Shown here: piece by piece, positions 13,201 to 24,036 of the stretch
Layout of the letters: each line of letters begins with the position of its first letter
Numbering within the stretch: the stretch's first letter is position 1
Source of the DNA: Neospora caninum Liverpool
Taxonomy: Eukaryota; Apicomplexa; Conoidasida; Eucoccidiorida; Sarcocystidae
Direction of reading: 5' to 3'
NCBI RefSeq assembly: GCF_000208865.1
Contig: NC_018396.1
Coordinates: 6,921,513-6,985,512, forward strand
Length of the DNA: 64,000 nucleotides
The notes under the pieces: model-generated
Seen by the model: the letters and a program-made list of their open reading frames with translations, nothing else
The model's database searches: none
Told to the model about the DNA's origin: nothing
Program-made: the position numbers and the translations under genes

Positions 13201-15576
13201 TCCTCGCTCTTTGGAGGGAACGAAGAGGCGGACGCCGCGCGTCCCTCGCCGTGCGGGGGTCGGAGACGATGGGGACAGCGCAAAGGGACGCGACCGTGGA
13301 GCCCCAAGAAACGCGTTCGCACGACGAGAAAAGAGGGTGCCAGGTGTGGGGGCACCAGAAACGGTGAAGGCAGAGAAGAAAGCGGAGGAGAGAATGCGTG
13401 TGTTGAAATGGACGCCGAATCGAAGACGAAGGACTGTGTTGGGTTCGAAGAAGGGGAAGGCGACAGCACCTTTGGGAGCGACGAGAGTGAAGAGTCCTTC
13501 TCGACCACTGCCTTACGTTTTTTGACGTCATATCTTGTCACAGCTTTCTCCTACTTGGCGATTCTGACGGAAGAGGCGTGTTTCGTGGTTGTGGCCCCCA
13601 TGCTCGACGCGTTCGCGTCCTCTGCCTCGACACCCCAATCGCTCTCAACCTCTCAGGGCCGGAGTTTCTGCCTTCACATGACGGAAACCGTCACGCGTTT
13701 CCTGGGCGCGGCGGCGACACTCCACCAGAACATCTCGTCTTCGCTCATTGAGTGCTGGCGACAAGCAATCAAGTGGGACCACGCTGGGGGGTTGTCTCCG
13801 GGGGATGGAGATCCAACTGAGAAGGGGCCAAACCCGCTGTCTCTCTTCCTTCTCCTTCTCTTTCTCCACTTGGCGTACGGGGTCTTCATTTTACGGCTCT
13901 TCTCGAAAAGAACAAACGAGGCGGCAGCGCGAGCGGAAGCGGCGGTCCGCGAATGCGAGGCGTTGCGACTGTCTCTAGCGAGTCTCCTGCGGGCGCCCAC
14001 GGGGCCCGAGGGACACCTTGGGCGGGGCGTGACAGCGGGGAGCCTCGAGATGGAGAGCAGCGGGAGGAACACAGGTCAGAGCTCGCTTCGCCAGGAGACA
14101 GGAGGAGAACCGGGCCGTTTTGCAGGTCAAGAGAACGGCGCAGTGGAGCGGGCGCTCGGACTCGGCGACCGGAAAGACGCAGAGAACGCGGAGAAGAGAG
14201 GCATTGTGGAAGGCGAAGCCGAAGAGCGCACGCCATTGAAAACAGAGACGCTTCCCGCACTAGCCGCGTCAGATCGTCCGCAGGAAGATCATGTGTCACG
14301 TAGTCACCCCGTCTCGGCGAGGAGGGAGTCTCGAGGCTACGAGCGCTTCCGGTTGGCCTCCTTGGCTCTCAAGCGTGACACCATGAAGTGGGAAAGACAC
14401 CGAAACGACGCACTGGAACAGCGGCGACAGTCGTTCGATCTCTCGTACGCAGCAGGCTCGGCGCGCTCGTCGCTCATCCACCCTCTGTGGCAGAGGAAAG
14501 AAAAACTCACTCTTGTCCCTCTGAAGAATTTCCCCGCTTCCCCTCCCGTGGACGGTGAAAAAGACCCTGAGCCGGGCGTCGCCGACCTCCGTCAGCAACG
14601 CCGGACACCCGCGAGGCCTTCTCCGGGCGTCGACCTGTCGCCTGCCGTTCCTTTCGAAGACCAACGAAATCTCTCTCGCAGGAGCGGTTCGTCTTGTTCC
14701 TCTCGCAGTGGAGGCGCGGCCTCGTTCGGCGACGGCAGGGCGTGGGCTCCAGGGGGGACCGAGGGACGAGTCGCAGGACCGTCGAGCGTCTCGCACGGCA
14801 GTCAGGCGCCAGGAAACGGAACTCGCCTGCCGTTGTCTGATGCGACACACCGAGACGCCACGTGGAGGGAGGATGCAGCCGTTGCGTCTCCGAGTGAAGT
14901 GAAGAGCGGCCGTGTTGCTTCACTCTCGTCCAGGGAAAGCTGGACGGGGTCTGTGCACTCGTCTGTTCGCGTGTCGCCTTCGCCGGCTCTGCCTTTCTTC
15001 AAGCACAAACGACGCACCAATACGAGTGGAAACCTCGACGGGAGCCGACAGAGTGGCTGGGGCCTGCGCGCAGCGTGGTCGCCTGCAGAAGGGAGCAGAG
15101 GGGGCGACCGAGGGGGAACGGAAGAGAAAAAAGGTGAAGAGAGAAAGGCGTCGCACAGGAAAACCTACGGCGGCCAGTCACACGGAAACCGGAAGGCGTT
15201 CAAGCTCCAGAGACACACCGTCAAAGGACTGTCCGGATCTTGTGGCTGTGTAGCAGCTCCTGGAGCTACAGGACTCTCCCTGGTTTCCTCGGATTTCGCG
15301 GCTGAAGTCTCCCCCGCGGGCGGCAGTCTTCAGGCCGTGGCGGAGGCGACGCCTGCGGGGGAGGCGACAAGGCCTGTCCCCGTCGGGTCTCTCTGCGCGG
15401 CGCCACCTGGCGACGACGCGGCTAGGCGAGGAGACACCGGGGCGGACCGGACAGCTGGAAGGGTCCAGCCGGCGTGGGGTGTGCGGGGAGTCGCAAAATC
15501 AGCGAACAGCGAGTCTTCAGATCCTCGCTCGGAAGTCAAGACTGAGAGAGCAGAGCACGCGAACGGGTTGCTGTAG
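4296..15576 (+). CDS. Giant SUN-domain (Sad1/UNC-like) membrane protein
   Basis: Two exons. Exon 1 runs from an ATG at 4,296 (in-frame ATGs at 3,294 and 3,192 are alternatives) to about 12,171. Exon 2 starts at 12,446 (or 12,461 at a second AG) and ends at a stop at 15,576. The phase-1 junction fits both acceptors; the protein is about 3,670 residues. A hydrophobic segment near residue 255 (5,043-5,110) may be a signal anchor. The SUN domain lies at 8,690-9,190 (about residues 1,465-1,632): VDAGARIV, a YMLVPC cysteine, FVISFTEPIHVEQV, KYLKVRLLSYH and the final FHVFG. After the intron come a predicted coiled coil (12,714-12,890) and two hydrophobic segments (about 13,520-13,620 and 13,837-13,905). 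SUN followed by coiled coil and a C-terminal TM is the SUCO/Opt/Slp1 order, expected in ER or nuclear envelope. The rest is acidic, Ser/Pro-rich disorder. A SUN-like protein needed for mitosis is known in Toxoplasma; identity with this gene is inferred. Confidence 0.9.
6373..6444 (+). repeat. 24-bp tandem repeat x3 coding Ser/Pro
   Basis: Three exact 24-bp copies of a TTC/TCC/CTC-rich unit lie inside the SUN protein exon. They are flanked by degenerate copies from about 6,310 to 6,470. They encode an SSPSPSPS-type stretch. The unit length is a multiple of three, so copy-number change keeps the frame. Confidence 0.9.
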
Positions 15577-17546
15577 ACAGAACGAGGGAGAGGAGGGAAG
15601 ATGTAGATCCGGAGCAAAGACGCGTTTAGGGAGTCCCGAGATACGCTGGGCGAGACAGAGACCGCTCAAATCGACGGGAGGCAGTCTGCCTATCGTGTGT
15701 GGGGCACGCTAGGCAGACTGCGATAGGTTCGGAGTCGCCGGTGGAGAGACAGGTAGCCCCCGTCGAGCGGTGGCGTGTTTGTGGCGCTAGCTCAGAAGGC
15801 CCCAAAATACTGAGTTATGTTGGGTGCATTTAGTTCCCGTGTCCACAAGAGAAACATTGTTTGGGACAGGTCACATGGTTGAAGCAAGAAGCACAGAGCG
15901 ATTGGTGAGAGGGATGAGCAGAAACGTTTTGGATGGAAAAACGTGGACCTATGGCATGCACGCAGATAAAAAGGGGCGCTCGTGTCACTGCTTCATCGGA
16001 ATCAGACGTCGTAGACAGAGGAGAGAAACTCAGGAAGAGTAGCATGGGGTGGTAAGTAAAATTGCTACCGGTGAATTGCACGTTTCCGTCGCAATTTCTT
16101 CCCCACTCTTCACTTGTGACCGGGAACCGCAAAAGCGAAGAGAAGGGACGAAGGAAGGGAGAACCACGGACGACAGGGATCCTTCCTCGTCCAATGTGCT
16201 CAACTTAAATGGGAATGGGGAAAAGGGCGGCTGCGTCTTGACATAAGGATGCTGGACGCTAAGATCGGAACAACGATGTTTTCTCGCTTGGTAGAACCGC
16301 ACATGCTACGGGACAACTGAAGAGAGTCTCCTTTTCTGTGGAACGTTTTTGTTTTAAAAACGCGCGTAGACATCCATGAACAAATGTGGACGACAGGAAC
16401 GCCGCACGGAGAGAGGATTCAATCCTTGATGTGCGCTTTCTGCATCCTATTTGGGGTTGCGGAGGCAAGCTCTTGGTTTCGGAGAAAGGGATCGATGTTG
16501 GCGACACGTAGAGTGCGGAAGTTTTGTGTGTCTTGAGCACAAGGATTGGAGCGTGAAAGCCCGCTCGTTTAGTGTCGTTCCGGTTCGAAGGAACTTGTTA
16601 CGAGATACGCTGAAACTTTTTTCCTGGCATTCCGCTGGGAGGCCGTTTTCCGATCTATCGGATCACTTAGGGAAGGTGCCCCCTTTTTGATATGAATGTG
16701 TAGCGGCAGTGTTCCCCATCCGGAAGTGTATCACTGTAATGAACAGACTTCCGGCCGCTGAACGCATGAGTATGCAAGCGTAGGAACCCGCCTGCTGAGC
16801 GGCAGACCAATTGAAATTGGTAGAATCTGTGTACTATCTATATGTGGTTCGCAGTTAGAGAAATCATTTTCTCTCATCTTCAACCATAATGAATCATTCC
16901 TGAACGTGAGCAACAGGCTTTGTTATGGGGGAGATTGCGTTTACACGGCTCGTTCTCGGTGTCAAGCGCAGACATGTAAAGCTAGGAACAGATAAGACGG
17001 CAAGGTGATCTGGTAACACAGAGGCAGTGCCTTCTGCCCCAAGATTCAGAAAAACGGGTTTGGTGGTTACAATCAAGGTATCGTATCCCTCACTCATCAA
17101 GACTTCAAGGCTGCGCACGATCAGCAGCATCTTCTCCCGGTATACGAACTGTTGCGGGGCACCTAATCCAATGCAGAATTGGATAACCGTGGCGCTTAGC
17201 CGTGACAACACAAAGGTATGGAGAATCTCGGAGTTCAAGAGAAAAGGGAATCCGTGCCTGCTATTGAGTTCCACATCGAACGCTCCCAAACGAGCAAAGC
17301 GTATATTTATCCGCACAGTTTTGTGTCAGTGTGAGAATCTTCGCGTATATGTATGTACGCATGCATGTGGTAACACGAGCAAGGAATCACACAAATTGTG
17401 TATTGCCACAATGTCTCTCCCACGAGCACACGAGATCTTTTTGCTTCACAGAGGTGTAGGTTCCTGAATGCATGACTGCCCGGAAAATACCGCCGTCTTT
17501 GTCTGCCGGTATGGATCAGTGTAGAAATAGATGCCGAGAAGATAAC
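15577..17546. other. Intergenic, 3' flanks of two convergent genes
   Basis: The SUN gene (+) and the SRS gene (-) both end into this interval. Base composition drops compared with the coding regions. The longest open frame (minus strand, 16,894-17,316) begins with GTG, has no early ATG and no recognisable domain. I see no RNA gene or repeat here. Confidence 0.6.
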
Positions 17547-18755
17547 TTAGAACCATTTCCCAGCGACCAGCGCTGCAAAAGAAATAGACACAATCATACA
17601 GGCGCTGCTCATAACGCCCCGCTGTACACCACTGGACGGTGGCGGCGTCGTGGTCGCTGATGGATCGGGGTTCTGTTCGACTGTGACAAGGACTTTACAT
17701 TCCTTTTGGCCTCCCTTGGATATGCCGCCTGTGGTGGACGACGCACATTTATAAAAGAAGTTCTGTGCAGATGCAGGCAAATCTGGGCAAGACAGCGTAT
17801 AAGCAGCTGTTGCTGCTTGGTCAGTTGCGACCAGACTACTATTCGGGACGAGATCCTGCAAGACAACCTCCTTTTCTGTAGCGGTTCGCTGATCGCCTTC
17901 ACTCTGAGGCGCTTTCTCAATGAGCACATGGTCCAGGAGCGCAGGTTTAAGGATTGCGTCCTTATCACATCCGAAAGTGACGGTTTTGGTATCGGAGGTG
18001 ACCGCTACGGAGATTTGTCCTTCCCTGCATACATCTGAACAACCCACACGCAAGACAAAGCAAATTTTCCGGTATCATGAAGGTAGCGCTCGTCCTTAGC
18101 AAAGAACAGAAACACGTAGAAAGCAACGGCTTCAGTTGTGCGTCTGCATTCGCTTACTTGTTTCAGGGGCTGGCACCGGTTCTGTAGGGAGAACAGAGAC
18201 TTGAATTAAGCAAGAGTTTGCAGGACCGGATGCTGTAACACGCCCAGAACCGTGGTCTGTAGGTTTCTTAACGCAAGAAAAGTAAACTGTGAACGGATAC
18301 GTCGGCAAGTTCTCCTTTAGTTCGAGGCTGTAGGTCTGTTGTACGTCGGAGCCCTTCGTATTGGACGGTGGCGGTTTGAAAGTGAGTGACGCCGCATCTA
18401 TTGCCTTAGTGCAGGCGGAATTTCCCCATAGTTTCCCGTCCGTTGGATTTTCTCGCAGCTCCATTGTTGCGTCGCATTTGAATTTCACCTCCTTGGTTTG
18501 GCTGTCGAGGCGTAAGACCAGGGGCGATTTACCCGATTCGCACGTTTGAGCATTCGACGTTTCCTCCGTGTCCTGGCCTAGGGATTGGTGCACGAAATTG
18601 CATGTGAGAAGTACGAGAAGAGAGAGCGTCAGGATCCGAGAAGCAAAGACGGAAGACATGGAGGAGAGAAGAGTTCGGTTCTCCTGGAACAGAGAGGGAC
18701 TACGTGGAGTCCGCCTGATCGACGAGCAAGCCCCTGTCGACCGTGCAGCCGCCAT
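17547..18755 (-). CDS. SRS (SAG1-related) GPI-anchored surface antigen, two SRS domains
   Basis: Exon 1 is 18,755-18,158 and exon 2 is 18,034-17,547. The 123-nt intron has a GTAAGC donor and a TTCAG acceptor and joins in phase 1. The protein has 361 residues from the ATG at 18,755, or 329 from the second ATG at 18,659, which sits directly before a strong signal peptide (SRILTLSLLVLLTCNFVHQS). Domain 1 fills exon 1 and domain 2 starts exactly at the junction (NVCREGQISVAV). A Pro/Thr stalk and a C-terminal hydrophobic tail (MIVSISFAALVAGKWF) indicate GPI anchoring. SRS proteins coat coccidian zoites and act in attachment and host immune interaction. Each domain has five cysteines instead of the usual six (see findings). 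No specific SRS number can be assigned. Confidence 0.95.
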
Positions 18756-19796
18756 CTCCACCAAGTAGGTAAATTGGATTGGGGTCTTCGATGCAGCCAC
18801 ACAAGGAAAAAAGACGATGACAAACCGGCCACCAAAGGTGGGAACTGGTGAAAACGAAAGGCAATGTTGCGAAATTGTTCTTTTGTTTCGCCACCACCAG
18901 GTGCAAACATCTAGCTTGCCTTTTCTGGAACCAGAGAGGCATGGACCAGCCGGCGCCCGAAGACCAGGGGGGTGGTTTTCCCAACCCAATGAAAAAGCCA
19001 GAAAGGCCGCCGGAAGAGTGAGCGCTGGCGGGTCAATGGCTGACAATGAAGGCCCACAACGTCGCGTTCTCTTCTGGCGTCAACAAGTAGATCCAGAAAG
19101 CTCCTATCGAGTCTGATAGACCCCTGACAGCATGGCGTGACTAGAGCGCCCTGATTATACACGCAAAAATTCCAGCAGTTTTTTTGAGCATTTCTGTCGG
19201 CGGACCAACCCAGAGCAGGGAACGGTGTGCAAGTACCTGAAAGGGAAGCATCTGGCTGTCGAGAAATGAGAAGAAAAAGGTGTTCCAACGTCGAGTGTCT
19301 GCCTAGCGTTTGGTACCATATACAAGGGGCATCATGCACACTCCCCTTTTTCGCGGCCACTAGCCGAAACGGATAGTCCTGCATACGGGTAATGAGACTC
19401 ACGGAATGCCAGCTTTAATTTCTGATAAATACAAGAGTCCAAGGAAGCAACAGAAAACAGTTCTGCTGGATGATAGCTGTGGAGCCAAGATCTTGCTTTC
19501 GAAGATTCAGGGGCAGCGAATCAATCTCCAGTTAACCATCCGCTCACTGTTGAGAGTTTTGGAGTCGTGTGGAAGTTCGTAAAACCCCACAGCAAGTGGA
19601 CAACTGTGTGTTTCTGAGAAGTATGCACCCTTTTGCGCAAGCGATTACTTGCTCTATATCTACGGGAAAAAAAGTCGTTCTTGTGGTCGCGATCTCCGCA
19701 CATGCTCGCCCTTGCGAACTGGATGAACAGTTCGATCCTTTAGGGAATTGTGTTTTTCTTGTGGCTCTACTGCCATTTACAATGTGACCTCACCAG

Positions 19797-19820
19797 ATAT
19801 ATATATATATATATATATAT
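19797..19820. repeat. (AT)n microsatellite
   Basis: A run of twelve AT dinucleotides in the intergenic region upstream of the SRS gene. Confidence 0.95.
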
Positions 19821-20260
19821 ACACGATGTGCACCACCTTTTCAGCAACAATCACTAGGCAACTTTGCAGAAGAATGCCGGCATCGTCCTTCTACGCCCGC
19901 GTAGGAGGAGGCCAGATTTCCTCGCCGTGTTTTACCTGGGCTGGCTGCAGCGTGACATGGTGCAACGAGCTCTGGTGTCGCCCGCTTCCACCAGAAAGTA
20001 CGACGCTTCCCACCTCCGCCACGTCATTTGGACATATCGATGAGTGCGAGAAGCCCTGGCGCACGGTAAACGCAATCGAACCCGCAGCATTAGTGAAACG
20101 AACTTTCACCACGTTCTTCCTGGTAACGGTCCCCACTTCCAGAAATGCCTGGCACGGCGCATGTATGAGCTATTCTATCGAATAGTACGCTTTGCACTTT
20201 TATCTGCAATTGCGTCCCCTCATTACACCTCTTCGGACTGGACAGACGCGACGTCTACAC

Positions 20261-20698
20261 ATGCCTGTTACTGCAGGCATCGCACACTTTTTTTCGGCAA
20301 CAAAGCCTAGTGAGCAGGCCAAGAGCTTTCCGATATGCAGAGAAAAGTGCATGCCCGTGAACGCCGGTGACTTTTTTAACAGCATAAAGCGCCAGAACGG
20401 GGCAAAAAGAGAGTACGCTCTTCGGAACGGGATTTCCTTCGCGCAGGCGACCTCCACCTGGGACTTGGCCCATATTCCGCCTGTCGAAGATAGAGTCGCG
20501 TATCCAGGGAACTCGGAACCTGCTTTCTGTGAAACCCTGGATGACCCCTTTCGTAGAGCTCGTAAGTATGACGTTGAAGAGGTGGGACCACAGTTCCGGG
20601 CTTTCTTGCGAAGCGAACAAGGAAAAGGGTTTAGACGGCCTTGCCACGCGAAACTGGAAAGTCCTATGCACCAGCCACAACGGATCAGCAGCCTCTAG
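20261..20698 (+). CDS. Possible small hypothetical protein, 145 codons
   Basis: An ATG-initiated frame with balanced amino-acid composition, for example a central segment STWDLAHIPPVEDRV and an acidic DDPFRRARKYDVEEVGPQF. There is no signal peptide, TM or known domain. The opposite strand is also open over part of the interval (20,255-20,680), so chance cannot be excluded. It is recorded because composition looks more protein-like than its surroundings. Confidence 0.25.
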   Translation: MPVTAGIAHFFSATKPSEQAKSFPICREKCMPVNAGDFFNSIKRQNGAKREYALRNGISFAQATSTWDLAHIPPVEDRVAYPGNSEPAFCETLDDPFRRARKYDVEEVGPQFRAFLRSEQGKGFRRPCHAKLESPMHQPQRISSL

Positions 20699-21468
20699 CT
20701 GGACGAGGTCAGCAGCAGCAACATTCCATTCCGCTCTCGGAATTCTGGATCGAAGTGAGCACTCTCACCCAGTCCTAGACTAAATAATCTACCAGCGGAA
20801 AGTGAGGCCAGGCACTGAACAGGGAGGCGGTTGCGATGCCACTACCTTGTGAGTGAAGTATTCGTGCTCTGTAGTATACCAAGCTACGGGTACTCCTAAG
20901 TTGAAAGAGAAACTGGAAAGCAACCAAGAGATATGATTACGAAAAAGAAGCGAGTGTGTTTTTAGTATCTGAGGGCCCATCTTGGAATGGACGGAATACC
21001 CCTGTAGTCGTCCATACACGTTCTAAGTCTCGGCGCACACCTGTTCTCAGAAGCATCTGCCTTACAAAACCCTATCCTGCGTAGCTCCGCCGATTCGGCT
21101 CCAGAACAAAAATATCAGTAATGAAGGACTCTCAGAGACTCGCAGGAAACCAACGGGACGGGGAGGGATTTAGACAATCTGTGCAGCATAGCTCACCGAG
21201 CTCTTGCAGGCTTCAGTCCCAACACACACAGGAGAACCGGAAGGGGAACAGCAAGACGCCGGGGCGTCAGACACGCAGCCACCGAACGGGCTACCGCACG
21301 GATACGACCTTTCCAAGAAAAGAAAGTGCACTGTTCAGCCTGTTGGGCTTGCACTCACCAGACCACATGGCGCGTAATGCGCCGCGTGAAACCGACTTCA
21401 CAACTGCTGCTGTCCAAATAGGGCTAAGTATCCAAGGGGTTTTCGGCTTGTACTCGGTCCGGGGATCG

Positions 21469-21476
21469 TGCATGCA
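21469..21476. promoter_or_regulatory. TGCATGCA palindrome (ApiAP2-type motif)
   Basis: A perfect 8-bp palindrome about 480 bp upstream of the ATG of the 22-kb gene. TGCATGC is a known enriched promoter motif in coccidia and a binding motif of some AP2 factors. Activity here is inferred from position only. Confidence 0.3.
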
Positions 21477-21958
21477 TTCGTTTTTCGCTGAGTGCCGGCG
21501 AAGCCAACGACACAGTACGACGTCCGCCCCCGCTGTTTCCTCTTTCTCCTGACTCCAATTCAGGGATTACAGTGCTTGAGATCTTTCGACACCAGAAAAC
21601 ACGTACGCTGCCGACGAGGTTTAAGACGCTGGCACCAGCTTCTCTCCTCTCCTGGACGGAGACTGTGTGTTTCGGGCGTGCTCGTTGACTCGCTTCGGTT
21701 TCGTTTCTTCAGGTTCCGTGCCTTTTTCTGCTCAGTTCCTCGGCATTTTTCCTCCAGAAAACTCCATTTTTCTTTTCGTCTCGGAGGTAACCGAATAACG
21801 CATCGTCACGCTCGCTTGGACGCCCTGTCGACTCCTGGTCCGTGCAGTGGTGAAAGAGAGGAACTCCGTTGGGGTTACAAGGGAAAGCCATCTGAGCTGG
21901 GGCCGATATTCGAGCGGACACGTGTGTTCCGTTGGCGCGTCTTTTTTAAGCTGCGAAA

Positions 21959-24036
21959 ATGGTTGCTCACCATTGTCTTCGGCAGACCGCGGCGTCTGCC
22001 TACCTTTCTTGTTCCGGAATTAACGCCGCGAACCGCTTTTTCGGATCCGCAGCAACTCCGTTCGTTGGAAAGCACAACGCCGGCTTCCTGCGCTTCTTCT
22101 CCAAAGCATCTGCGCCTTCCCGCCCCACCACACCTTCGAGTGACTTGGATGCTTTGAAAAACGCGGCCGTTTCGGCCGCCAAGGGAGTTGTCGAAACGGC
22201 CAAAACTGTTCCAGAGGTACAAATAAGCGCCAGGGATGCTTATACATAAAACTCCACAGGGGACCTTTACTTGAGAGTGCTGCTAGAGGGTCAGGGAAAA
22301 AAAGAACTGTGTTTCGCTCGGATCGAATCGGAGAACTGAGGGACGATGTGTCCTTTTTGCTGGCTCCGTGAGTTGTTACAGATCGGCAACAAGCGTAGTC
22401 AGCGAGGCTTGAATCAGCTGCTCTGTTTTTTGGTTGTCTGAGCCGCTGAAGCGTCGACCTCCATCTGCAGAGCGTGTACATACTCCCCGAAGCGACTGGG
22501 AGAAGAGTTCAGCAGGGTAGATGCTCCTCGCCGGGATATATGCGGCTGCAGCGCACATGAAGGATACAACTCTCCTCGTTCCCTATGAAAGCAGTTTCCC
22601 GATCGCTCGAGCACCACTGGAGATTCAGTCTTTGTGTGTTGATCGCAATGCTGGCGGCCGCGGTGCTTCGGCAACTGATTATCTTTTTCCGGGGGAGGTG
22701 ATGGACGGCGAGTGCGATGCATAACGAACACACAGCCATTGCATCCTCCGCGTTCCATTCGACGCCCTTGCATTTTCGACCGTTAGGTTCGACGTTGTCT
22801 CTCATCTTCACGACAGTTGCTCCACGCCTTTTCACAGAGAGCACCAAAAAAGTGCTGTTTCAACGGGACGCCTGCGGGGGTTCGTTACCTATCTGGGGGA
22901 TGCGGATCACCGAGTTGTCTAGGTTTTTTCGGGCGGTCTTCGTGTTTACGGCACCTAGTCATGGCAGGTTCGAGGTACACTCTCACAGCACACAAAATGC
23001 TCCGCTCTTCGGCGTGTGAGGTATTAAGTCCTACGATGCAATCCTTCGCCTCAGGTGCGTCGAACTGGTTTGGTTTCTTTTCGTTGTGTGTACAGCTGTT
23101 CGCCGGCAGACCCGCGAACGTTGCGGCACAAAGTGGAAAACTCGAAGGCTCCTTGCTGCCTCCTCCTCACATCCCGGGGATTCGGCGAGCGCCGCGCGAG
23201 CCGGCGACGCCCAAGATGGCCGGAATGGAAGGGCGGATGCCGATTCGCCTTCCACCTGAAGGCTCGCGCTTCCGCAAATACGTAAGTCGCGTCTGAACAT
23301 AACTGGAAAGACACTGCTTTGTCGGAAACGTCCAAGCGCGTCCCTCGAGCCTCTCCGCCGAAAGTCGTGGCAATCTTGCGACGAGGGAAACTGGCGGAAG
23401 GTCAGGGGCGCAAAACGTCGCATTCTTGAAAACCGACCAAGCGCTGGAAGTGCGGAGCGAAAGGAGAGGAAGGGGAGGCTGGCGGGTCGAATCGTCTCTT
23501 GTCCAGAGCACGAAAGCTAGGACATCCCAGAACGCCCTCACAACTAGGCTAGAGAACTGATTTCTCACACGGCTAAGGTTGCAGCGGGTTCCCAGGAGGG
23601 TGGCGAAACCAGGCGGGGTAGTTTGCGCCCGGAGCAAGGCTCGGCCTACTAAGACTCACCGTGCTACGTTTTTGTGTGCGCGCTTTACCGCGGGATGCTT
23701 CCGCCAGGTGTGCTGATTTCGTGGTTCGAGTTGCACGAAAACGCTTTTTTCCATCGATGCAAATGGCCTGGGCTTTTTGCTGGAGACGTGTTGACCTTTT
23801 TCTCTGGGCTCTTGACACTGGAAATACAGAAATTGTTCATCTCGAAGCTCGAGAGCACTGAGCCTTCTTGGTTCCTTACGCGAAGACTGGGTACGATGCA
23901 CATGTGTTCTCCGGTTTTGTTGTCGCCTGCTCTCGGTATGCGTCAGATCGATCCCCGGGCGGATTTTTACTTTCCTCTCACGGCGGTCCTGGTGACGATC
24001 GGCCCACTCTACATGTTCTCCAAGGCCTTCTTTTGA
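21959..24036 (+). CDS. Probable mitochondrial inner-membrane protein, multi-exon
   Basis: Exon 1 (21,959-22,216) starts at an ATG in good context. It encodes a basic/hydroxylated leader with RFFGSAATPFVG and GFLRFFSK, typical of a mitochondrial presequence, and ends at GAG|GTACAA. Exon 2 (about 23,021 or 23,055 to 23,281) carries GASNWFGFF, PHIPGIRRAPREPATPK and RLPPEGSRFRKY before a GTAAGT donor. The last exon (from about 23,708) carries LISWFELHENAFFHRCKWPG and ends with one C-terminal hydrophobic helix (FYFPLTAVLVTIGPLYMFSK) before a stop at 24,036. The coding frames are clear, but canonical splice sites do not keep phase. The best fit uses an acceptor at 23,021 and a donor at 23,286 (exon ending 23,285). 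I do not recognise the family. A lineage-specific subunit of a respiratory complex or ATP synthase is one guess. Confidence 0.55.

Larger units (their letters stand above)
18756..21958. other. Intergenic, head-to-head promoter region with a few weak ORFs
   Basis: This lies upstream of both the SRS gene (-) and the 22-kb gene (+). It holds an (AT)n microsatellite near 19.8 kb and a TGCATGCA palindrome at 21,469. It also holds a 145-codon ATG frame at 20,261-20,698 (listed separately) and another at 21,121-21,552 with no recognisable feature. I find no second SRS domain here. Confidence 0.5.

Noticed and set aside
16894..17316. 140-codon minus-strand frame downstream of the SRS gene
   Set aside because: It begins with GTG, has no ATG in its first third and no domain or splice partner. 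It probably lies in the SRS 3' region.
19891..20136. Minus-strand 81-codon frame suspected to be a second SRS domain
   Set aside because: It has only one cysteine, no signal peptide or GPI tail, and no upstream exon that continues it.
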